Shown here one piece after another: positions 1 through 9,377 of a DNA stretch of 64,000 bases. The stretch spans positions 3,152,501 to 3,216,500 of the forward strand of contig NZ_JAPDVG010000001.1 of NCBI RefSeq assembly GCF_026015625.1. The letters are read 5' to 3'. A model generated the notes under the pieces. It ran no database searches and was not told the DNA's origin. It saw only the letters and a program-made list of their open reading frames with translations. The number at the start of each line of letters is the position of its first letter. Position 1 is the first letter of the stretch. A program made the translations under genes and the position numbers. Source of the DNA: Segatella copri. Lineage in GTDB: Bacteria; Bacteroidota; Bacteroidia; Bacteroidales; Bacteroidaceae.

Positions 1-435
1 TATTCCTACAGGGTCTATCTGGTATTGGTTGTCTATCTTGTATTCCTGAGTTGCAGCATCCAGAATTTCCTGGTCCGGATAGGTCATGTTGCGGTTGATA
101 TCCATCAGTTCATTGATCATCTCTTGTGAGATGATGGTGTTACCTGGGAGATCTTTGACAATGACGTTCTTGATACTGCGTATAGAGCGACCGCCCACGC
201 CTACATAGACCTGGACGATATCTTGTTTCAGTATATTTTTCAACTTCTTGATGATGTTGGTCAAACATTGGCAGGTTTTGTCAATGTTATAGATCACACC
301 CTTTCTGATGCAAGAAGATGAATCTTCCTCTACGGTGGCAAGTACGGTGATGCTGCCGTCCAAATTCTTCTGACCTGCTATACCTGTCATCTTAGATGAG
401 CCAAGTTCGATAGCTACAATAAATTCCTTTGGCAT
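1..435 (-). CDS. ftsA: Cell division protein FtsA, N-terminal part (runs off window)
   Basis: This is an open frame of 145 codons from an ATG at 435 that continues past position 1. The start reads MPKEFIVAIELGSSKMTG, the actin/Hsp70-type phosphate-1 loop of FtsA, and is followed by a region rich in V, G and I typical of subdomains 1A/1C. FtsA is the actin-like protein that tethers FtsZ to the inner membrane and recruits late division proteins. The membrane-binding C-terminal helix lies outside the window. It is the last visible gene of the minus-strand dcw cluster, 39 bp after ftsQ, and ftsZ would be expected next. Family assignment is confident from both sequence and position. Confidence 0.93.
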   Translation of the reverse strand, partial: MPKEFIVAIELGSSKMTGIAGQKNLDGSITVLATVEEDSSSCIRKGVIYNIDKTCQCLTNIIKKLKNILKQDIVQVYVGVGGRSIRSIKNVIVKDLPGNTIISQEMINELMDINRNMTYPDQEILDAATQEYKIDNQYQIDPVGI

Positions 436-474
436 AGTTCTTATGTGTTATCTTAATCTGTTTCTATTTTCTAA

Positions 475-1269
475 TTAGCTATTTTTATGCTTTTTACATA
501 TAATCTGGTTGTCGAATTCGATATTGATATACGAATACTTGTTCCAACCAGCTTGTGAGAGTCCATACTTATAGAATTTCTCTAATCGATTCATCTTCTT
601 GTTGACGAAATCGTTGATGGCTTGCTCCCGTTTGTCGATGAGGTTGGTCTCTGGCAGGTTACCTATATATATAATGTGGTTGCCTACTCGCGGTACCAGT
701 TCTATTCCTCTGTCAGGCAGAACATTGATCTGTTCTATCTGGTTTCGCCAGAGCTCGTTTGTCATCAGCGCTTTGCTTAGCAATGAGATGTATTTTTTAG
801 CATACCACTTGTTGATGTAGCCCGTTGCGATGATGATGTCGCACGTATAGTTCGTGTTGGGCATAATCTGATTGTGGTCATCAATGTAATAGTCCTCGTT
901 GCTGATGCTTTTGATCCTGACGATTGGCATGCGTTGGGTGAGGTAGATGTCTACAAGACCATCCTGAGTCTTTGAGCATTCTGCCGTCTTGACGAAAGGA
1001 CTGGTCTTCAAGGTTTCTTCTATCTTGCGGGCGTTCACCTCTTTGAGCGGTTCCCCCAGCGGATAGAGTTTCCTTGTTTCCAGTCGTTTCTTGATTTCCT
1101 TCGCATTCAGAAAGCCATTGGTCATCTCATCTTGTATGTTGATGTTCACCTTGGTGCATACCAACTTCGTTTCATCAGGTTTGTTAAACCTGGTGAAAGC
1201 GAATACCAGATAAGTACCGAGTACTAAATCCAGTGCGATGATGATGGTTTTCTTCCAATTGATATGCAT
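475..1269 (-). CDS. ftsQ: Cell division protein FtsQ/DivIB
   Basis: The 264-residue protein has a short cytoplasmic head, one membrane helix at about residues 9-26, and a periplasmic part. The periplasmic part begins with a POTRA-like segment (about 40-110) followed by the FtsQ/DivIB beta domain. FtsQ links early cytoplasmic and late periplasmic parts of the divisome through FtsB/FtsL partners. Sequence identity is low, as usual for this family, so the call rests on topology, length and position: its ATG directly abuts the murC stop (1269/1270) and ftsA follows. The C-terminus is basic (ends KKHKNS). The genes are almost certainly co-translated with murC. Confidence 0.88.
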   Translation of the reverse strand: MHINWKKTIIIALDLVLGTYLVFAFTRFNKPDETKLVCTKVNINIQDEMTNGFLNAKEIKKRLETRKLYPLGEPLKEVNARKIEETLKTSPFVKTAECSKTQDGLVDIYLTQRMPIVRIKSISNEDYYIDDHNQIMPNTNYTCDIIIATGYINKWYAKKYISLLSKALMTNELWRNQIEQINVLPDRGIELVPRVGNHIIYIGNLPETNLIDKREQAINDFVNKKMNRLEKFYKYGLSQAGWNKYSYINIEFDNQIICKKHKNS

Positions 1270-2646
1270 TTATTTTTCTTCAAGTATTTTGGTAATTTGT
1301 GGAACATAGTTGTCCAAATCGCCAGCTCCTAAGATAACTAGAACATCGAAGTCTCGATTCTTTACCAGGTCAAGAACGTCTTCTTTGTGAATCATGCTCT
1401 TTTCTACACCTGGTCTCAGATTGTCGTAGATAAGCTTGGAGGTTACTCCTGGAATAGGCTGCTCGCGAGCTGGATAGATGTCGCAGAGAATTACCTCGTC
1501 CAAAAGACTCAAACTATTGGCGAAATCTTGATAGAAGTCGCGGGTTCTAGTATACAAGTGAGGCTGGAAGATGGCTGTTATCTTACGGTCCTTGTATAAC
1601 TCTCTGATACTCTTAGCACTCTGATATATCTCCTTTGGATGATGAGCATAATCAGACAGGAATACCAGTTTGTTATTCTTGATCTTAAAGTCGAAACGGC
1701 GGTCAACTCCTCCGTAGGTCTTCATGCCGTTACGGAGTTCATTGGCTGTACAACCATTCAACTGTGCCATTGCCATTGCTGCCACACCATTTGTGATGTT
1801 GATAGGCACAGGCTGTCCGAGTTCTACGCCCGTTACGTTCTCGATAGGAGAAATGAAATCAAAGGTGATACCTCCATTCTCTATCTTGATGTTCTCAGCG
1901 TGGAAGTCGCCCTCGTCCTGGCTGTATTCGTATATCTTGACACCGTCTTGTACGTGTTGCTTCATCTCCAGACCTTTGTGGATGATGAGTGCACCGCCCG
2001 GTTGGATCAGTTCTGTATAGTGACGGAAACTCTCCAGATAGGCCTCCTTGGTGCCGTAGATGTCGAGATGGTCTGGGTCTGTAGCTGTGATGACGCTCAT
2101 CCATGGGCGCAACCAGTGGAAACTGCGGTCAAACTCATCTGCTTCAATGACAACATAGTCGCTCTTGTCGGAGAGGATATAGTTGGTGCCATAGTTCTTT
2201 GAGATACCTCCCAGGAAGGCATTACAGTCAATATGGCTTTGGTGCATGATGTGAGCACACATGGTAGATGTTGATGTCTTTCCGTGTGTACCCGCTACGC
2301 ACAGTCCCTTATGTGTACGGGTTAATGTACCCAGAACCTGAGCTCGCTTCTCGATGGTGAAGCCATTCTCATGGAAGAAAACCAGTTCCTTGTGTTCTGC
2401 AGGAATTGCCGGTGTGTAGACTACCAATGTTGTCTTGGCGTCCTTGCAGGCTTCTGGTATGAGGTCAACATTCTCCTCATAGTGGATAAGCATTCCCTCT
2501 TTCTCCAACTCATGAGTTAGATTGGATGGAGTCTTGTCATATCCGGCTACAACCAACTTCTTGCTGAGGAAGTATCTGGCGATGGCGCTCATTCCGATGC
2601 CGCCCGCTCCTACAAAATAAACTGCTTTAATATCTTTTATTTCCAT
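1270..2646 (-). CDS. murC: UDP-N-acetylmuramate--L-alanine ligase MurC
   Basis: This 458-residue cytoplasmic ligase adds L-Ala to UDP-MurNAc, the first step in building the peptidoglycan stem peptide. Visible signatures are the N-terminal dinucleotide-like glycine loop (FVGAGGIGMSA), the Mur ligase ATP loop GTHGKTSTST near residue 118, and the C-terminal domain segment with YAHHPKE and FQPHLYTRTR, all typical of MurC. Length matches the family. Its start ATG shares one base with the murG stop (TAATG at 2644-2648), so translational coupling is likely. It is followed without a gap by ftsQ. Confidence 0.97.
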   Translation of the reverse strand: MEIKDIKAVYFVGAGGIGMSAIARYFLSKKLVVAGYDKTPSNLTHELEKEGMLIHYEENVDLIPEACKDAKTTLVVYTPAIPAEHKELVFFHENGFTIEKRAQVLGTLTRTHKGLCVAGTHGKTSTSTMCAHIMHQSHIDCNAFLGGISKNYGTNYILSDKSDYVVIEADEFDRSFHWLRPWMSVITATDPDHLDIYGTKEAYLESFRHYTELIQPGGALIIHKGLEMKQHVQDGVKIYEYSQDEGDFHAENIKIENGGITFDFISPIENVTGVELGQPVPINITNGVAAMAMAQLNGCTANELRNGMKTYGGVDRRFDFKIKNNKLVFLSDYAHHPKEIYQSAKSIRELYKDRKITAIFQPHLYTRTRDFYQDFANSLSLLDEVILCDIYPAREQPIPGVTSKLIYDNLRPGVEKSMIHKEDVLDLVKNRDFDVLVILGAGDLDNYVPQITKILEEK

Positions 2647-3752
2647 TACTTTGTTGCTAATTTGATTACTTCGTCGGCGATGACGTCGGCAGAGTTCTTT
2701 AATCCTAATTTCTTGATATTCTCACAGAGCGAAGCAAGCTTAGCCTCGTCTTTTACCGTGTCAACTGCTTTCTTGAGCAATACCTCTGGTGCATCGGCAT
2801 CCTTTACATAGATGGCAGCATCTTTGTTGACTAATGCCATGGCGTTCTTGGTCTGGTGGTCTTCTGCCACATTAGGGCTTGGAACCAGGATAACCGGTTT
2901 GCCGATGAGGCAGAACTCGCTGATACTGCTGGCACCTGCGCGGCTGATAACCAGGTCGGCTGCCTTGTAAGCTGCACCCATGTCGCTGATGAAATCAGTA
3001 ACCTTGAGCATTGGCAGCTCCTGACCTTTCAGTTGCTCCATGATGGCAGCATTATAGTATTTACCTGTTTGCCAGATAAACTGTACGCCGCTTTCTTTCA
3101 CCAGGTCGAGGTGCTGGAGCACACTCTCGTTGATGGTTCTTGCGCCAAGGCTGCCACCTACGAGCAAGATGGTCTTCTTTTCAGGGTCGAGACCGAATTG
3201 CTTGCGTGCTTCTTCCGGGGTGATGGTAGTTTCCAATACATTCTGGCGAACAGGATTACCGGTCATGATAATCTTGTCTGCAGGGAAGAAACGCTCCATT
3301 CCTTCGTAAGCCACACAGATTTTTTCAGCCTTCTTGGCCAAGAGCTTATTGGTTACACCAGCGTATGAATTCTGCTCCTGGATGAGGCAAGGTATTCCTT
3401 TGCTGGCACAAACATTGAGAGTCGGACCGCTAGCATAGCCACCTACGCCCACAGCTGCCATAGGCTTGAAGTTTTTGATGATGCTCTTTGCCATGTGCTG
3501 ACTCTTCCATATCTTGAAGAGCACGGCGATGTTCTTGAGCAGATGCTTTCTGTCAAAGCCGCAGATAGGCAAGCCCTTGATCTCATAACCCGCAGCAGGT
3601 ACACGCTGCATTTCCATTCTGCCGAGTGCACCCACAAACAAAATCTTAGCATCAGGGCGTTTTGCCTTGATGGCATTTGCAATGGATACGGCAGGGAAGA
3701 TGTGACCACCTGTGCCGCCTCCGCTTATGATAATTCTTAATTCATTATTCAT
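2646..3752 (-). CDS. murG: MurG, lipid II-forming GlcNAc transferase
   Basis: The 368-residue GT28-type enzyme transfers GlcNAc from UDP-GlcNAc to lipid I at the inner face of the membrane, giving lipid II. The N-terminal SGGGTGGHIFPA loop is the hallmark acceptor/diphosphate loop. The C-terminal half carries GGSLGARTIN and the UDP-GlcNAc-binding segment SRAGASSISE followed by VAEDHQTKNA. Length is normal. A 91-bp gap separates it from ftsW upstream; that gap holds a TAnnTTTG element, so murG-murC-ftsQ-ftsA may also be transcribed from an internal promoter. It overlaps murC by one base. Confidence 0.97.
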   Translation of the reverse strand: MNNELRIIISGGGTGGHIFPAVSIANAIKAKRPDAKILFVGALGRMEMQRVPAAGYEIKGLPICGFDRKHLLKNIAVLFKIWKSQHMAKSIIKNFKPMAAVGVGGYASGPTLNVCASKGIPCLIQEQNSYAGVTNKLLAKKAEKICVAYEGMERFFPADKIIMTGNPVRQNVLETTITPEEARKQFGLDPEKKTILLVGGSLGARTINESVLQHLDLVKESGVQFIWQTGKYYNAAIMEQLKGQELPMLKVTDFISDMGAAYKAADLVISRAGASSISEFCLIGKPVILVPSPNVAEDHQTKNAMALVNKDAAIYVKDADAPEVLLKKAVDTVKDEAKLASLCENIKKLGLKNSADVIADEVIKLATK

Positions 3753-3772
3753 ATCCGTTCATGTTTATAACG

Positions 3773-3780
3773 CAAAGGTA
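3773..3780 (-). promoter_or_regulatory. Putative internal dcw promoter, -7 element
   Basis: On the minus strand the 91-bp ftsW-murG gap contains TACCTTTG, a perfect match to the Bacteroidota -7 consensus TAnnTTTG, 20 bp before the murG ATG. No clear TTG is seen about 20 bp upstream, so it may be a weak promoter. Position in the only sizeable gap of the cluster supports it. Confidence 0.5.
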
Positions 3781-3843
3781 TAAAAAAATATCGATTTAAC
3801 GGCATTTTCTGCCATTTTTTCACCTTAATTTATAAAACTCTTG

Positions 3844-5121
3844 TCAGGCAGCCACCATTTTGCTGTCGTCGAGCTCATTTTGAGGTATCTCTTTCTTCTT
3901 GGCTGTTCTACTGATACTCAGGATGATGCCCAGGTACAGACAGTTGATGATGGTAGATGTACCACCTCTACTGATGAGTGGTAGTGGCTGTCCTGTAACT
4001 GGAGCCAAACCTACTGCTACTGCCATGTTGAAGAGTGCCTGGGTAACCAGCATGATGGCGAGGCCCATGCAGAGGAATGCTGGAAAATTGTTCTCACACC
4101 TGTTGGCTATTCTGCCAGCTCTGAACAGGAGGATGATGTAGAGGAATGCAACCAGTGCGGCTCCCCATATACCCATCTCTTCGATGATGATGGCATAGAT
4201 GAAGTCTGAGAACGCCTGTGAGAGGAAGTCTCTTTCTACTGAGTTTCCAGGCCCTTTGCCTACGATGTTGGAAGAGGCGATGGCGATGTTGGCATGTGCC
4301 ACTTGGGCATCTTTGTCGAGATCGACATCCTGTGGGGCTACAGGCTTTGAGTTCATAAACTTGTCAATACGGGCTTTCCAGGTGTCGGCTCTATGGAACA
4401 TCTTTTCTGCCATGTTAGGCTTGTTCTGTTCCTGCTCAACCTTCTCGGTCAGCGTATTTTCCGGTTCATTGCCCTCTTCGCCCTTGTCCTGTCCTACTAT
4501 CATGATACCTGCAAAGGCTGTGACGATGACAATCATGCACAGTCCCACCAGCTTGCCAATCTGGTTCATCGGCACTCGTCCGATGAGCATCATGGCTAAG
4601 ATTGTGATACTGAGGAGCATGGCTGTGGATAAGTTTTCCAGTCCGATGAGAATAACAAATGGAGCAGTTGCTACAAGTATGAACTTGAAAGCCTTCCTGT
4701 TGGCTCCCTGAGTTGTTTGCATAGCACTAAGAATCTGAGCAACAGCCAGTACTACCGCTCCCTTCGCTATCTCAGAAGGCTGGAATTGTATGCCCATCAG
4801 AGAGAACCATCGGGAGGCTCCGTTGGTAGATTGACCGGTAGCCAAGACCAGGACGAGTAACAGTAATGAGATGCCCATCACGACGGGGGTAACAATCTTG
4901 AAGTACTTGCATTTCACCTTGAGCATGCAAATCATGGTGAACAGACCGCCTCCCAAGAGCAAGATGTGGCGGATGACAGGTGCCATGTAGTTTCCTGTCT
5001 TGAACGACAAGGAGCTGGAGGCAGAATATACCTCCACGATGCTTATCATACAGAGAAAGAAGAAGACCATCCAGATCACCTTGTCTCCCTTGAAAATATT
5101 ACCAATGCTCTTGTTATTCAT
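3844..5121 (-). CDS. ftsW: FtsW, SEDS-family lipid II polymerase
   Basis: The 425-residue polytopic inner-membrane protein has about ten hydrophobic segments and a large hydrophilic loop near residues 205-290, as in SEDS proteins. The signature PVTGQPLPLISRGGTST lies near residue 375 and the conserved FQPSEIAKGA near 135. FtsW polymerises septal glycan together with its cognate class B PBP, here FtsI encoded five genes upstream in the same cluster. The loop is rich in E, K and N. The family call is firm; FtsW rather than RodA is inferred from dcw position. Confidence 0.95.
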   Translation of the reverse strand: MNNKSIGNIFKGDKVIWMVFFFLCMISIVEVYSASSSLSFKTGNYMAPVIRHILLLGGGLFTMICMLKVKCKYFKIVTPVVMGISLLLLVLVLATGQSTNGASRWFSLMGIQFQPSEIAKGAVVLAVAQILSAMQTTQGANRKAFKFILVATAPFVILIGLENLSTAMLLSITILAMMLIGRVPMNQIGKLVGLCMIVIVTAFAGIMIVGQDKGEEGNEPENTLTEKVEQEQNKPNMAEKMFHRADTWKARIDKFMNSKPVAPQDVDLDKDAQVAHANIAIASSNIVGKGPGNSVERDFLSQAFSDFIYAIIIEEMGIWGAALVAFLYIILLFRAGRIANRCENNFPAFLCMGLAIMLVTQALFNMAVAVGLAPVTGQPLPLISRGGTSTIINCLYLGIILSISRTAKKKEIPQNELDDSKMVAA

Positions 5122-5158
5122 TTCTTTATAGTTCTATCTGTTCTATTGTTGAAAACTG

Positions 5159-6496
5159 TTATTCTCCGATAGCTCTTGCCAGCGCCTTAAACTGCTCGCC
5201 TCTATCTTCCATGTTCTTGAAGAGATCGAAACTTGCGCAGCATGGACTGAGGAGTACGGTATCGCCCGGCTTTGCCAATTCCTGGCAGGCTGCCACGCAA
5301 TCCTTCATGCTGTGAGTGTCGCGTACAGGGATGCCGAGTGCGTCAAAGTTGTCGTGCAACTTCTGGTTGTCGGCTCCGAGATATACGATACCGGCACATT
5401 TCTCCTTTACCAGGTCCTTGATCTGGTTATAGTCATTTCCCTTATCCTTACCGCCGATGATGAGGATGGTAGGGGTGGTCATACTCTCCAGCGCATACCA
5501 GCAGGCATCTACGTTGGTAGCCTTTGAATCGTTCACATAGTAAACGCCCTGGTACTTGCCCACTTTCTCCAGACGGTGCTCTACACCAGGGAAGTCGCTC
5601 AAGCCTTTGTGCAGGGTCTCGTGGTCGATGCCTACGATGTTGCATGCCAGACCTGCAGCCAGACTGTTATAGATGTTATGCTTGCCGCGTAGACTCATGT
5701 CTGCCTGTGGCATTTCGAAGTCTGAAGGGAAGTTGAGTTTGTATTTGCCGTCTTCGATAAAGCCAACGCAACCCTCCTCCTTGAACTCAGAGAATGGGCA
5801 GAGATGTGACTTGAGGTTGTACTTAGCCAGCTCCTTTGTAACGATAGGATCATCGTTCCAGAAGATGAAGCTGTCTTCCTCTGTCTGGTTCTGGGTGATG
5901 CGCATCTTGGCATCGGTATAGTTCTGCATCTTAAACTCATAGCGGTCCAGATGGTCTGGAGTGATGTTGAGCAGGATGGCCACATTGGCACGGAACTCAT
6001 ACATATTGTCGAGTTGGAAACTGCTCAGCTCGATGACGTAGTACTTATGAGGAGTTTCAGCCACCTGAAGGGCCAGACTCTTTCCGATGTTGCCTGCCAG
6101 ACCTACATCATAGCCAGCCGACTTGATGATGTGGTAAATCAGCGAGGTAGTGGTTGTCTTACCGTTACTTCCCGTGATACAGATCATCTTGGCATCAGTA
6201 TATCTGCCCGCAAATTCTATTTCGCTGATGATAGGTGTACCCTTAGCCATCAGTTTCTGTATCATAGGTGCTTCCTTAGGAATACCCGGACTCTTGATGA
6301 CTTCATCTGCATCTAAAATCTTTTCTTCTGTATGGTGACCTTCTTCCCATTCGATGTTGTGGTCATCCATCAACTTCTTGTAGTTATCCTTGATCTTTGA
6401 CATGTCTGAAACAAAGACCTCGAATCCCTCTTTCTTTGCCAGCACGGCTGCACCTGCGCCACTTTCGCCAGCTCCTAAAATTACAATTTTGCTCAT
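5159..6496 (-). CDS. murD: UDP-MurNAc-L-Ala--D-glutamate ligase MurD
   Basis: This 445-residue cytoplasmic ligase adds D-Glu to UDP-MurNAc-L-Ala. It starts with the uracil-binding loop ILGAGESGAGAA, has the ATP loop ITGSNGKTTTTS near residue 110, the central LNITPDHLDRY, and the C-terminal NDSKATN and LLSPCCASFD(L/M)F motifs specific to MurD. Length is typical. It lies 43 bp after mraY and 37 bp before ftsW, in the order usual for Bacteroidota dcw clusters. Confidence 0.97.
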   Translation of the reverse strand: MSKIVILGAGESGAGAAVLAKKEGFEVFVSDMSKIKDNYKKLMDDHNIEWEEGHHTEEKILDADEVIKSPGIPKEAPMIQKLMAKGTPIISEIEFAGRYTDAKMICITGSNGKTTTTSLIYHIIKSAGYDVGLAGNIGKSLALQVAETPHKYYVIELSSFQLDNMYEFRANVAILLNITPDHLDRYEFKMQNYTDAKMRITQNQTEEDSFIFWNDDPIVTKELAKYNLKSHLCPFSEFKEEGCVGFIEDGKYKLNFPSDFEMPQADMSLRGKHNIYNSLAAGLACNIVGIDHETLHKGLSDFPGVEHRLEKVGKYQGVYYVNDSKATNVDACWYALESMTTPTILIIGGKDKGNDYNQIKDLVKEKCAGIVYLGADNQKLHDNFDALGIPVRDTHSMKDCVAACQELAKPGDTVLLSPCCASFDLFKNMEDRGEQFKALARAIGE

Positions 6497-6539
6497 TGTC
6501 TTATTCTCTATACTTGTCGGGCTGATAAGAGCCTGTATT

Positions 6540-7808
6540 TTATCTGATCTTCAATGTGATGATGGTCAATGCTGCCAGAATGATGGTTACAATCCAGAAA
6601 CGGATGGTAATCTTTGATTCATGGAAGCAGTTGCGAGGCTTCTTCCACAGATACTTGCAGTCAGGATCCAGCTGACTGTCCTGTGTGCGGAAGTTGTCGT
6701 GGATAGGTGTGCGCTTGAAGATACGCTGCTTCACACCTCTCCGCTTTCCTATCTTGTAATAGTAAACCTGCATCATCACGCTGAGGCTTTCTACGAAGAA
6801 AATACCGCAGAGGATAGGCAGCATCAGCTCCTTGTGGATGATGATGGCACCTACTGCGATGATACCGCCGATGGTCAGCGAACCCGTATCGCCCATGAAT
6901 ACCTGGGCAGGGTAGGCGTTGTACCAGAGGAAACCGATGAGGGCTCCGATGAAGGCACAGAAGAATACTACCAGTTCCTCAGAACCAGGAATATACATGA
7001 TATTGAGGTAGGCGGCAAACTCGATGTGCGACGACACATACGCAAGTATGCCTAGCGCCACACCTATGATGGCGGAGTTTCCGGCACACATTCCGTCCAT
7101 ACCATCGTTGAGGTTGGCACCGTTTGATACGGCTGTTACAACGAAGATGGTCATGATGACGAAGAGAATCCAGCCTGCTGCTACCTTGTACTTACCGCAG
7201 AAACTGGTGATGCTGGAATAGTCGAGGTTGTGCTCCTTGACGAATGGGATGGTAGTCTTCAGCGATTTTCTTGCTTCCGTACGATGCTTTACCACCGTTT
7301 CCTGTCCCTGTTGCTCGATGGCGAGGTTCTCGTTCATCTTTACATCAGGTGAAGACCAGAGTACCAGTCCCACGATCAGGCCGATGCCAATCTGTCCTAT
7401 AATCTTATATTTGCCCTTCAATCCCTCCTTGTCGCGCTTGAATATCTTGATGAAGTCGTCCATTCCACCGAGAAAGCCGAGCCATACGGTGGTGATGATC
7501 ATCAGGATCAGATAGATGTTGCGCAAACGTCCGAGTAACAGTACCGGTACGAGGATAGCCAGGATGATGATGACACCACCCATAGAAGGAACGCCAATCT
7601 TCTTGACACCGAACGGGTCGATGCTGGCATCGCGCTGTGTCTCTGTAATTTGCTTGCTCTTGAGATACTTGATGAATTTCTCGCCGAACCAGGCAGAGAT
7701 TACCAATGATAAAATCAGCGCAAGCAGGGCACGGAATGAGATGTAGCCCCACATGTGAGAACCTGTGATGCCCCACTGCTCCAGAAATCTAAAGAGATAG
7801 TATAACAT
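6540..7808 (-). CDS. mraY: MraY, phospho-MurNAc-pentapeptide translocase
   Basis: This integral membrane enzyme moves phospho-MurNAc-pentapeptide onto undecaprenyl phosphate, giving lipid I. The 422 residues include the catalytic DD(F)IK motif near 120, NGANLNDGMDG near 230 and the MGDTGSL loop near 300. It is about 60 residues longer than enterobacterial MraY because of a hydrophilic insert at about residues 160-205. The C-terminal segment usually reading PIHHH reads TPIHDNF here and is followed by an extra stretch of about 17 residues before the last helix (ITIRFWI). Both differences may be normal for the phylum. It lies 24 bp after murE. Confidence 0.95.
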   Translation of the reverse strand: MLYYLFRFLEQWGITGSHMWGYISFRALLALILSLVISAWFGEKFIKYLKSKQITETQRDASIDPFGVKKIGVPSMGGVIIILAILVPVLLLGRLRNIYLILMIITTVWLGFLGGMDDFIKIFKRDKEGLKGKYKIIGQIGIGLIVGLVLWSSPDVKMNENLAIEQQGQETVVKHRTEARKSLKTTIPFVKEHNLDYSSITSFCGKYKVAAGWILFVIMTIFVVTAVSNGANLNDGMDGMCAGNSAIIGVALGILAYVSSHIEFAAYLNIMYIPGSEELVVFFCAFIGALIGFLWYNAYPAQVFMGDTGSLTIGGIIAVGAIIIHKELMLPILCGIFFVESLSVMMQVYYYKIGKRRGVKQRIFKRTPIHDNFRTQDSQLDPDCKYLWKKPRNCFHESKITIRFWIVTIILAALTIITLKIR

Positions 7809-7832
7809 TTTTCTTTCTTTTCTTGATTGATT

Positions 7833-9296
7833 TTACTTCTGTGAAATTCCGAAGATGTCGCGAATCACCTCCTTATCGTCAAAGTGGTGCTTTACGCCCT
7901 TGATCTCCTGGTAATCTTCGTGTCCCTTACCGGCTACGAGAATCACGTCGCCCTTCTTTGCCAGCATGCAGGCTGTGCGGATGGCTTCCTTGCGGTCTAC
8001 GATGCTGATTACCTTCTTCATCTGCTGGGCATTGAGTCCGGCAAGCATGTCGTTGATGATGTCCTGTGGCTCTTCGAAACGTGGGTTGTCGCTGGTGATG
8101 ATTACCTTATCGCTCTGCTTTACAGCCTCCTGTGCCATCAATGGGCGCTTGCCCTTGTCACGGTTGCCACCGGCACCGCAAACGGTGATGACTTCTCCGC
8201 CCTTGCCTTCGAGCACTTCGTGGATGGCGTTCAATACGTTCTCCAGTGCATCTGGTGTATGGGCATAGTCAACAATGGCGGTATAACCTTCTGGCGACTG
8301 GATTGGTTCCAGTCTTCCGCTTACGCTGTGAAGGGTACTCATCACTACGAGTACATCCTCTGGCTTCTTGCCGAGCATAATGGCTGCACCATATACGGCG
8401 AGCAGGTTGCTCACGTTGAACTTACCGATGAACTGTACGCCCACTTCTCTGCCGTCAATCTCCAGATACATGCCGCCGAAGTGACACTCCAGGATTCTGG
8501 CTCTGAAGTCTGCCATGCTGCGGGTAGAGTAGGTTTTCACGGTAGCCTTGGTGTTCTGTACCATGATCATGCCGTTCTTGTCGTCGGCATTGGTAATGGC
8601 AAAGGCAGTCTTAGGCAGTCCGTCGAAGAAAGCCTTCTTGGCGTTACGGTAGTTCTCGAATGTCTTGTGGTAATCGAGATGGTCGCGGGTCAGGTTGGTG
8701 AACAAGCCTCCGGCAAACTGCAGGCCTCCGATACGCTTCTGTGCGATGGCGTGAGAAGAGCACTCCATGAAGGCATACTCGCAGCCAGCCTCTACCATCT
8801 TGCCCAGGAGCATGTTCAGCTCGATAGGGTCTGGGGTGGTATGGTCGGCAGGGATAGCCTCGTCCTCAATGTAGTTGCAGACGGTAGAGAGCAAGCCACA
8901 CTTATGGCCGAACTTGCGGAACATATTATATAATAAGGTGGCAATGGTGGTCTTACCATTGGTACCTGTTACGCCTACCAGTTTGAGCTTTCTTGAAGGG
9001 TCGCCGTAGAAGAGGGTTGCTACCTTGCCGACAGCATCCTCGGTCGAAGCGACCTGAATGTAAGTTACGCCCTCAACTTTCTCTTCAGGCATGTCTTCGC
9101 ACAAAACCGACTTTGCGCCCAGTTCCAATGCCTTTGGAATAAACTTGTGACCGTCAACCTGCGTTCCCTTCATGGCAACGAAGAGATGACCTTCCTTAAT
9201 CTTGCGAGAGTCGATGTTTACTCCCGTAACCTCTACATCAGCATCGCCGATTATCTGAACCGGCTCGATGTTTTTGAGTAATTCTTGTAACTTCAT
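7833..9296 (-). CDS. murE: MurE, UDP-MurNAc-tripeptide synthetase (meso-DAP type)
   Basis: This 487-residue Mur ligase adds the third stem-peptide residue. The ATP loop reads [13 protein letters not shown] near residue 110, and LTRDHLDYH follows. Near residue 404 the motif DNPRFE matches the DNPR signature that reads meso-diaminopimelate, so a DAP-type peptidoglycan is inferred. murF, which often lies between murE and mraY in other phyla, is absent: mraY follows after 24 bp. The preceding ftsI-murE gap (9297-9377) is T-rich on the plus strand but has no obvious terminator. Confidence 0.97.
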   Translation of the reverse strand: MKLQELLKNIEPVQIIGDADVEVTGVNIDSRKIKEGHLFVAMKGTQVDGHKFIPKALELGAKSVLCEDMPEEKVEGVTYIQVASTEDAVGKVATLFYGDPSRKLKLVGVTGTNGKTTIATLLYNMFRKFGHKCGLLSTVCNYIEDEAIPADHTTPDPIELNMLLGKMVEAGCEYAFMECSSHAIAQKRIGGLQFAGGLFTNLTRDHLDYHKTFENYRNAKKAFFDGLPKTAFAITNADDKNGMIMVQNTKATVKTYSTRSMADFRARILECHFGGMYLEIDGREVGVQFIGKFNVSNLLAVYGAAIMLGKKPEDVLVVMSTLHSVSGRLEPIQSPEGYTAIVDYAHTPDALENVLNAIHEVLEGKGGEVITVCGAGGNRDKGKRPLMAQEAVKQSDKVIITSDNPRFEEPQDIINDMLAGLNAQQMKKVISIVDRKEAIRTACMLAKKGDVILVAGKGHEDYQEIKGVKHHFDDKEVIRDIFGISQK

Positions 9297-9377
9297 ATCC
9301 TGTTTCTGTTTTATATTCTATATATTTTTTATCTACACCTTATTATATATAGGGTTTCAGATAACTGTTTCTGAGTT

